Of a stretch of 64,000 nt of DNA, positions 60,009 through 64,000 are shown in pieces. Each line of letters begins with the position of its first letter. Positions within the stretch are counted from its first letter, which is position 1. A program made the position numbers and the translations under genes. Source of the DNA: Streptomyces sp. SID12501 (GTDB lineage Bacteria > Actinomycetota > Actinomycetes > Streptomycetales > Streptomycetaceae); the NCBI RefSeq assembly GCF_010550245.1, contig NZ_JAAGLU010000021.1, positions 62,001 through 126,000 of the forward strand, given 5' to 3'. A model generated the notes under the pieces. That model was not told where the DNA came from. It did not search any database and saw only the letters and a list, made by a program, of their open reading frames with translations.

Positions 60009-60599
60009 GTGAACCACGCCCAGCTGACCGCCCTCGGGCGAGCCCTGCGCGTCCTCGGTGAGCACGGGGACGCGCTCACCGGTGACACCGCCGACACGAA
60101 GCTGCACGAGATCAAGGCCGACCTGAAGCGGGCCCTGGCGATCCTGGACGACACGGTGGCCGGGGCGGCGCCCACGACCCGCTGCGCCGAGCACCCCAAC
60201 GGCCCGGTGGACGAAAGCGCGGGTGACCTCTGCCTGCTCTGCGAGACGCGCCGCCGCAGCGCCCGCCGCTCCCAGCAGAACGGCACCTACCCGCAGGCCC
60301 GCCACACCGACCCGGACACGGCGCCCCCCGAGCGCACGATGTCCCGCTACGGCGTACGGGCCGACCGCCCCGAGTCCCAGCAGCGCTGGCTCCCCGAGGT
60401 CTGGACCGGCCAGAACTGGCAGCTCTGCGGCACCCCGCGCCGCGACCGCCAGGAGGCCGAGCGCTACCTCTCCGCCGAGCGCCGCGCCCCCCGCCCCGGC
60501 ATCGCCTACCGCCTGATCCACGAGTTCACCGACTACGAGGTCCTGCGCATCTGGGGCACACCGATGAAGGTGGACATCGAGCCGATGGGGAACCTGTAG
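60009..60599 (+). CDS. Hypothetical protein with paired Cys motifs
   Basis: 196 residues from GTG 60009. An N-terminal helix (LTALGRALRVLGEHGDAL), a possible zinc pair (TTRCAEHPNGP and DLCLLCETRRR), an Arg-rich stretch and a C-terminal domain (QRWLPEVWTGQNWQLCGTPRRDRQEAERYLSAERR). Not recognised; soluble. Confidence 0.75.
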   Translation: MNHAQLTALGRALRVLGEHGDALTGDTADTKLHEIKADLKRALAILDDTVAGAAPTTRCAEHPNGPVDESAGDLCLLCETRRRSARRSQQNGTYPQARHTDPDTAPPERTMSRYGVRADRPESQQRWLPEVWTGQNWQLCGTPRRDRQEAERYLSAERRAPRPGIAYRLIHEFTDYEVLRIWGTPMKVDIEPMGNL

Positions 60600-60637
60600 T
60601 CCTCCCCGACAGCCTCACCAGCCGGAGGAGCCCTCGC

Positions 60638-61057
60638 TCACGGCACGGATCCGCGCTCCACCACCCACTCCACGGACTGCCCGGTGATCTCGGCGATGTG
60701 GTCGAAGTCGCCGTCATAGTGCAGCACCGTCACACCGTGCCGCTCAGCCGTGGCAGCGATCAGCAGGTCCGGGATGGATGCCTCGCGGTGCATGCCCTTA
60801 TCCGCCAGAAGCCCCTGGACCTCGATGGCCCGGGCGCCGATCTCATCGGTGAGAGGAAGCCACTCGAACCCTTTGCGGACCGACCGTCCCGCCGCATGCT
60901 CTTCCCCGTTACGAGCACTGAACAGAATCTCAAGGTCGATCACAGCGCACGTCGCCAGGAGCCCTCGCTGCATAAGCGGCATCAACACAGCCCTGACCGA
61001 CGGGTTTCCGGTCCGCGCCCACACACTCTTGTCGACGAGATACCGCTCTACCGCCAC
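60638..61057 (-). CDS. vapC: PIN-domain toxin VapC
   Basis: 139 residues. The PIN acidic residues are in YLVDKSVWA, DLEILFSA, IPDLLIAATAERHG and HYDGDFDHI. VapC toxins are ribonucleases. The gene overlaps vapB by 10 bp and follows it, the normal antitoxin-toxin order. Confidence 0.92.
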   Translation of the reverse strand: MAVERYLVDKSVWARTGNPSVRAVLMPLMQRGLLATCAVIDLEILFSARNGEEHAAGRSVRKGFEWLPLTDEIGARAIEVQGLLADKGMHREASIPDLLIAATAERHGVTVLHYDGDFDHIAEITGQSVEWVVERGSVP

Positions 61058-61254
61058 GCTTTCGCCATCACTTCCGGGTCGCCGAGGTCACTGAAAACCC
61101 CGTCTTCCAGCATGTCCATGAACCGCTGCCGCTTCGCCGCCGCCACGAACTCCGCCAGAGCGCCGTTCACCGTGGCTCGTTTGGTCGTGGTGCCCAGTAT
61201 TTCCGCGGCCTCGGCAATGAGTGCATCATCGAGGTCGATCATGGTACGCGACAT
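61048..61254 (-). CDS. vapB: VapB-type antitoxin
   Basis: 68 residues from ATG 61254 with GGAGG 5 nt upstream. SRTMIDLDDALIAEAAEILGTTTKRATVNGALAEFVAAAKRQRF is the ribbon-helix-helix DNA-binding part, followed by a toxin-binding tail (FMDMLEDGVFSDLGDPEVMAKAW). Expected to repress its own operon. Confidence 0.92.
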   Translation of the reverse strand: MSRTMIDLDDALIAEAAEILGTTTKRATVNGALAEFVAAAKRQRFMDMLEDGVFSDLGDPEVMAKAWR

Positions 61255-61480
61255 AGCTTCCTCCATACACACATTTTCCTCTTCCTAGTATGCATTGATC
61301 TCCTTGAAAATGGTGCCTGAACCACTCACGCGGCCCCCCACCCGACCGGCGAGACCGCAAACCTTGATCCACACGACCGGGTGAACCAGTTCCCTCGTCC
61401 GATGCAAAGCGGCCGGACCGACGGCCGGTGATCATCAATGCTGCCGGTGTCCGCATCAGTACTTCGCCGGGAGAGTTTCC

Positions 61481-61771
61481 TTGAACGTCCGCCGTTTCCT
61501 GACCACCGCCCTCGCCGTCGTCGGTCCCCTGACCAGCGCCCTGGTGCTCGCCGTCGCCACTCCGGCGGCCACCGCCGCCGCGAACCCCTGCGGGTTCTAC
61601 GAGACAGGCAGCGACGCGTTCTACAACCACTGCACGAGCGACGGCTCGCGCATCATCATCGAGGTCGAGGTGTGGGGCCCGAACTACGAGAGGTGTGTGG
61701 GCCCCGGCGAGACCTGGCTCGGCAGCAGCGGCAAGATCGACGGCGCCTTCTACACCGGCCGCCTCTGCTGA
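61481..61771 (+). CDS. Small secreted protein, DUF6355-like
   Basis: 96 residues from TTG 61481 with GGGAGAG upstream. A signal peptide ends around TPAATAAAN; the mature ~60 residues carry four Cys (NPCGFYETGSDAFYNHCTSDG, YERCVGPGETWLGSSGKIDGAFYTGRLC), a pattern I associate with DUF6355. Probable disulfide-bonded extracellular protein; function unknown. Confidence 0.8.
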   Translation: MNVRRFLTTALAVVGPLTSALVLAVATPAATAAANPCGFYETGSDAFYNHCTSDGSRIIIEVEVWGPNYERCVGPGETWLGSSGKIDGAFYTGRLC

Positions 61772-61799
61772 CCTGATCTGCTCCGACCTCAGCACACCT

Positions 61800-61829
61800 G
61801 ATCCGGCCCGACCCCATCCGGGCCGGATC
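61800..61829 (+). terminator. Terminator after the DUF6355-like gene
   Basis: GATCCGGCCCG (61800-61810), 8-nt loop, CGGGCCGGATC (61819-61829): a perfect 11-bp stem, also before the convergent 61841 gene end. Confidence 0.85.
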
Positions 61830-61840
61830 ACCCGCCCGCC

Positions 61841-62044
61841 TCAAGGCAGCCGCCCCTCCAGGTTGACCCGCCGTACGCGCGCCCGCAGCACGTCCCCCGG
61901 CGCCGCCTCGCCCAGCGCCTCCGGCGGACAGTCCCACTCGCACCCGCCGCCCACGGGCCGCAGCTGCACGTATCCACCCTCACGCCCCATGACCTCGCCG
62001 ATCCGCCCGTCGCGCACATCGAGGGCGTACGTCACCTCACGCAC
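61841..62044 (-). CDS. Small hypothetical protein, 67 aa
   Basis: From GTG 62044: REVTYALDVRDGRIGEVMGREGGYVQLRPVGGGCEWDCPPEALGEAAPGDVLRARVRRVNL. Recurrent in Streptomyces near Xre/DUF397 loci. It overlaps the upstream small gene by 8 bp. Function unknown. Confidence 0.75.
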   Translation of the reverse strand: MREVTYALDVRDGRIGEVMGREGGYVQLRPVGGGCEWDCPPEALGEAAPGDVLRARVRRVNLEGRLP

Positions 62045-62270
62045 CCTCGTCGCCACCGGCGGCCAGGCCCTCCAGCACGGCGGCCAGCCGCGTCGCCGTA
62101 CGGACGTTGCAGCGCCCGAGGACGACCAGCGCGAACGGCTCCCCACTCGCAGCGCCAACGGGGTCGACGCCCAACGACGGCAGGGCCACCCCAACCCCCT
62201 TCAGCGCAGCCCGCAACCGCGCCACGATCTCCTCGGTCGTCAGCAGCCGCCCGTCCGACATCAGCTCCAT
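62037..62270 (-). CDS. Small hypothetical protein, 77 aa
   Basis: From ATG 62270 (ATG 62261 possible): SDGRLLTTEEIVARLRAALKGVGVALPSLGVDPVGAASGEPFALVVLGRCNVRTATRLAAVL. Same locus type as its neighbour; coupled by an 8-bp overlap. Function unknown. Confidence 0.75.
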   Translation of the reverse strand: MELMSDGRLLTTEEIVARLRAALKGVGVALPSLGVDPVGAASGEPFALVVLGRCNVRTATRLAAVLEGLAAGGDEGA

Positions 62271-62390
62271 CGCACCCGTTCCCCTCCACTCTGAGTGTTC
62301 GCTTTCTCCACACAGCGTGGCGGTCAGGTGTCTAACCTGGCCAGAGACGACATCCCAACAAACTCATGTGTCGGACAGGGAGTTGCCGCC

Positions 62391-63233
62391 ATGGCTGGTT
62401 CGAAGGACCTCGACCCCTCCTCCTCACCCCGGGCCTTCCTCGGCGCCGAACTGCGCCACGCCCGCGAGGCGGCGGGCCTGAGCCAGGACGAACTGGGCCG
62501 ACCGCTCTTCGTCAGTGGTTCGTTCATCGGGCAGATGGAAGCCGGTACGCGGCGGATGATGCACGAGTACGCCGTGCAGATAGACCAGATCCTGGGCACG
62601 AAGGACTTCTTCGAGCGCAACTGCGCCGCCCTGGCCAAGTCGAAGTACCCGGACCACTTCGCGGAGGCGGCGGAGGCGGAAGCGGTGGCTACGGCCATCA
62701 GGGAGTACGCCCAGCTACTGATTCCGGGGCTGTTGCAGACCAAGGCATACGCGGAGGCGGTCTTTCGTGCCTACAAGCCGCTGGCCCCGAACGCCGAGAT
62801 CGATGAGGACGTGATCAACCGCCTCGACCGTGCCCGACTACTCGACAACCCAACAACGCCGTTGTTGTGGTCGGTTCTGGACGAGGCAGTGCTCCGGAGA
62901 GTGGTCGGCGGTCCGGCAGTGATGGCGGAGGCGTTGCGGCACGTGGCAGCACTTGTCCGACAGCACCGGATCATCGTGCAGGTGCTGCCGTTCGGCGCCG
63001 GGGCACATGCGTCGATGCACGGCTCCCTGAAGCTCATGGAGTTCGAGGACGCTCCGCCGCTCTCCTTCGTCGAGGCGCCCGACATGGGGAAACTGCAGGA
63101 CGACCCGGCCACGGTCACCCGACACACCCTGATGTTCAACCTCCTCCAGGCGGCGGCACTTTCGCCTCAAGATTCACTGGCCCTGATCGAGTCGGTGGCG
63201 CACGATTACGAGCATGGAGAAGAACACTCTTGA
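62391..63233 (+). CDS. Xre/Scr1-type helix-turn-helix regulator with DUF5753
   Basis: 280 residues from ATG 62391 (GGAGTTG upstream). The N-terminal HTH (AELRHAREAAGLSQDELGRPLFVSGSFIGQMEAGTRR) is followed by DUF5753 (AREYAQLLIPGLLQTKAYAEAVFRAY to QDSLALIESVAHDYEHG). Paired by a 20-bp overlap with a DUF397 gene, a common Streptomyces pair resembling a toxin-antitoxin-like or developmental switch. Confidence 0.93.
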   Translation: MAGSKDLDPSSSPRAFLGAELRHAREAAGLSQDELGRPLFVSGSFIGQMEAGTRRMMHEYAVQIDQILGTKDFFERNCAALAKSKYPDHFAEAAEAEAVATAIREYAQLLIPGLLQTKAYAEAVFRAYKPLAPNAEIDEDVINRLDRARLLDNPTTPLLWSVLDEAVLRRVVGGPAVMAEALRHVAALVRQHRIIVQVLPFGAGAHASMHGSLKLMEFEDAPPLSFVEAPDMGKLQDDPATVTRHTLMFNLLQAAALSPQDSLALIESVAHDYEHGEEHS

Positions 63234-63480
63234 GCACGCCCTGAGCACGGCCACCTGGCATAAGTCGTCATACAGCGGCGGCGACGGCGGGAACTGCCTG
63301 GAGGTCGCCCGCTGGCGCAAGTCGACGTACAGCGGCGGCAGCGGCGGCGACTGCCTGGAGGTGGCCGACGGCCACCCCGCCCTCGTCCCCGTCCGCGACT
63401 CCAAGAACCCGCAGGGCCCGAAGCTCGCGTTCCGGGCGGAGGCGTGGGAGGCGTTCGTCGCCGACCTCAAGCACGGCTGA
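63214..63480 (+). CDS. DUF397 protein with an internal 19-residue duplication
   Basis: 88 residues. The usual DUF397 start WxKSSYSxGxGxxCLEVA appears twice, WHKSSYSGGDGGNCLEVAR then WRKSTYSGGSGGDCLEVAD, encoded by a 57-bp direct duplication (63256-63312 and 63313-63369). The common C-terminal part (VPVRDSKNPQGPKLAFRAEAWEAFVADLK) follows once. Overlaps the Xre gene and presumably acts with it. Confidence 0.92.
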   Translation: MEKNTLEHALSTATWHKSSYSGGDGGNCLEVARWRKSTYSGGSGGDCLEVADGHPALVPVRDSKNPQGPKLAFRAEAWEAFVADLKHG

Positions 63481-63513
63481 AGCACGACTGAACCACCAGC
63501 GGAACCGGCCGGC

Positions 63514-63558
63514 AGACGCGTCACGACCGACGCGTCTACGACCGTCGCGTCTACGAAC
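63514..63558. repeat. 15-bp direct repeats, three units
   Basis: Variants of GACGCGTCTACGACC repeat three times between the DUF397 gene and the last partial gene. No gene is seen in this gap. Confidence 0.6.
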
Positions 63559-63678
63559 CTGACCCCCTTCGGCGTATTTGGTCGTAAATGCCACCGGAAC
63601 ATGCACTACCCGGTGACGGCCCGTCGGCGCGCTGCGAGTTTGGGCGGCAACCGACGAGATGGCCGCAAGGCCAGAAGG

Positions 63679-64000
63679 ATGGTCACGGTGCCCGCAATCG
63701 CCAAGAACGCCGACGACGCGAAAACCCAGCTCACCAGCTACTGCGCCGACATCAGCTTCGACCCGGAGTGGATCAGCCCGGAGAAGTGGCAGACCACCAT
63801 CGGCATCGCCTGCGACAAGCAGTACGGCCTGGAGGAGGCCAAGAGGACGATCCAGCAGGACATGCTCGACCTCGCCGGATCGAAGGCGAAGGAGAACCGC
63901 CAGGCGACACTCGACGGCGACCCCGACGACCTGTTCGACACGATCGAGGCCACCCCTGCGCTCAACAACACCCTCGCCCACAAGATCCTGAAACTCTGCG
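63679..64000 (+). CDS. Unknown protein, 3' end cut by the window
   Basis: An open frame from ATG 63679 (or GTG 63688, behind AGAAGG) runs off the window: PAIAKNADDAKTQLTSYCADISFDPEWISPEK, then WQTTIGIACDKQYGLEEAKRTIQQDMLDLAG. Codon bias and a start with a ribosome binding site support a real gene. I do not recognise the family. Confidence 0.7.
   Translation, partial: MVTVPAIAKNADDAKTQLTSYCADISFDPEWISPEKWQTTIGIACDKQYGLEEAKRTIQQDMLDLAGSKAKENRQATLDGDPDDLFDTIEATPALNNTLAHKILKLC

Noticed and set aside
1..64000. tRNA, rRNA or insertion sequence
   Set aside because: No cloverleaf, rRNA or transposase sequence was recognised on either strand by eye; a tRNAscan and IS search would settle it.

Overview
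The window is chromosomal DNA from a Streptomyces species. The evidence is the very high GC content, the many GTG and TTG starts, a conservon operon, the futalosine menaquinone genes mqnB and mqnD, an Xre/DUF397 pair, a CebR-type operator and many Streptomyces-type small proteins. I make no species-level call. Both ends cut a gene: a methyltransferase at the left and an unknown protein at the right. I saw no rRNA, tRNA, CRISPR array, insertion sequence or phage block.

Layout. 1-6.1 kb: small metabolic and regulatory genes (PPOX-fold protein, DMT exporter, Phd-like protein, nucleotidyltransferase with a GntR regulator, two coupled small proteins, DinB protein). 6.2-9.8 kb: an FAD/Fe-S oxidoreductase coupled to a phosphoesterase. 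10.1-14.8 kb: a complete conservon, cvnABCD plus a cytochrome P450, in which every junction overlaps; the P450 has no ExxR motif. 15-22.4 kb: serC, a secreted GH5-CBM2 cellulase under a perfect CebR box, a secreted propeller-like protein, an SGNH hydrolase, an AhpD-like protein and an aldo/keto reductase. 22.5-26.1 kb: a 29-residue membrane peptide, a 2'-5' RNA ligase-like protein, an MFS exporter with its MarR regulator, and small proteins. 26.3-28.7 kb: a CtpE-like P-type ATPase.

28.7-33.6 kb is the least ordinary region. Four paralogous secreted proteins stand head to tail on the minus strand. Each has its own copy of a conserved upstream block, one copy has lost its leader, and a 5'-truncated gene remnant lies between copies 2 and 3.

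33.7-45.9 kb: a sacsin/Hsp90-type ATPase, an SPFH protein, a DUF3027 protein, an MFS protein, a lipoprotein with mqnB and mqnD, a cold-shock-domain protein with a phased repeat in its leader, and a HAD phosphatase. 46-53.6 kb is a nucleic-acid block: a helicase-associated/WYL protein with a His-rich loop, XPB helicase, and a HelR-like RNA polymerase recycling ATPase. 53.7-60.6 kb: cutC with a DasR-like site, an HD protein, a maleylpyruvate isomerase-GNAT fusion, a DUF4031 pair, and a MurR/RpiR regulator with murQ. 60.6-64 kb: VapBC, a small secreted DUF6355-like protein, and an Xre/DUF397 pair whose DUF397 protein has an internal duplication.

A ~70 bp intergenic element with three potential hairpins occurs four times (14.8, 26.1, 45.9 and 53.6 kb), with paired changes in one stem.
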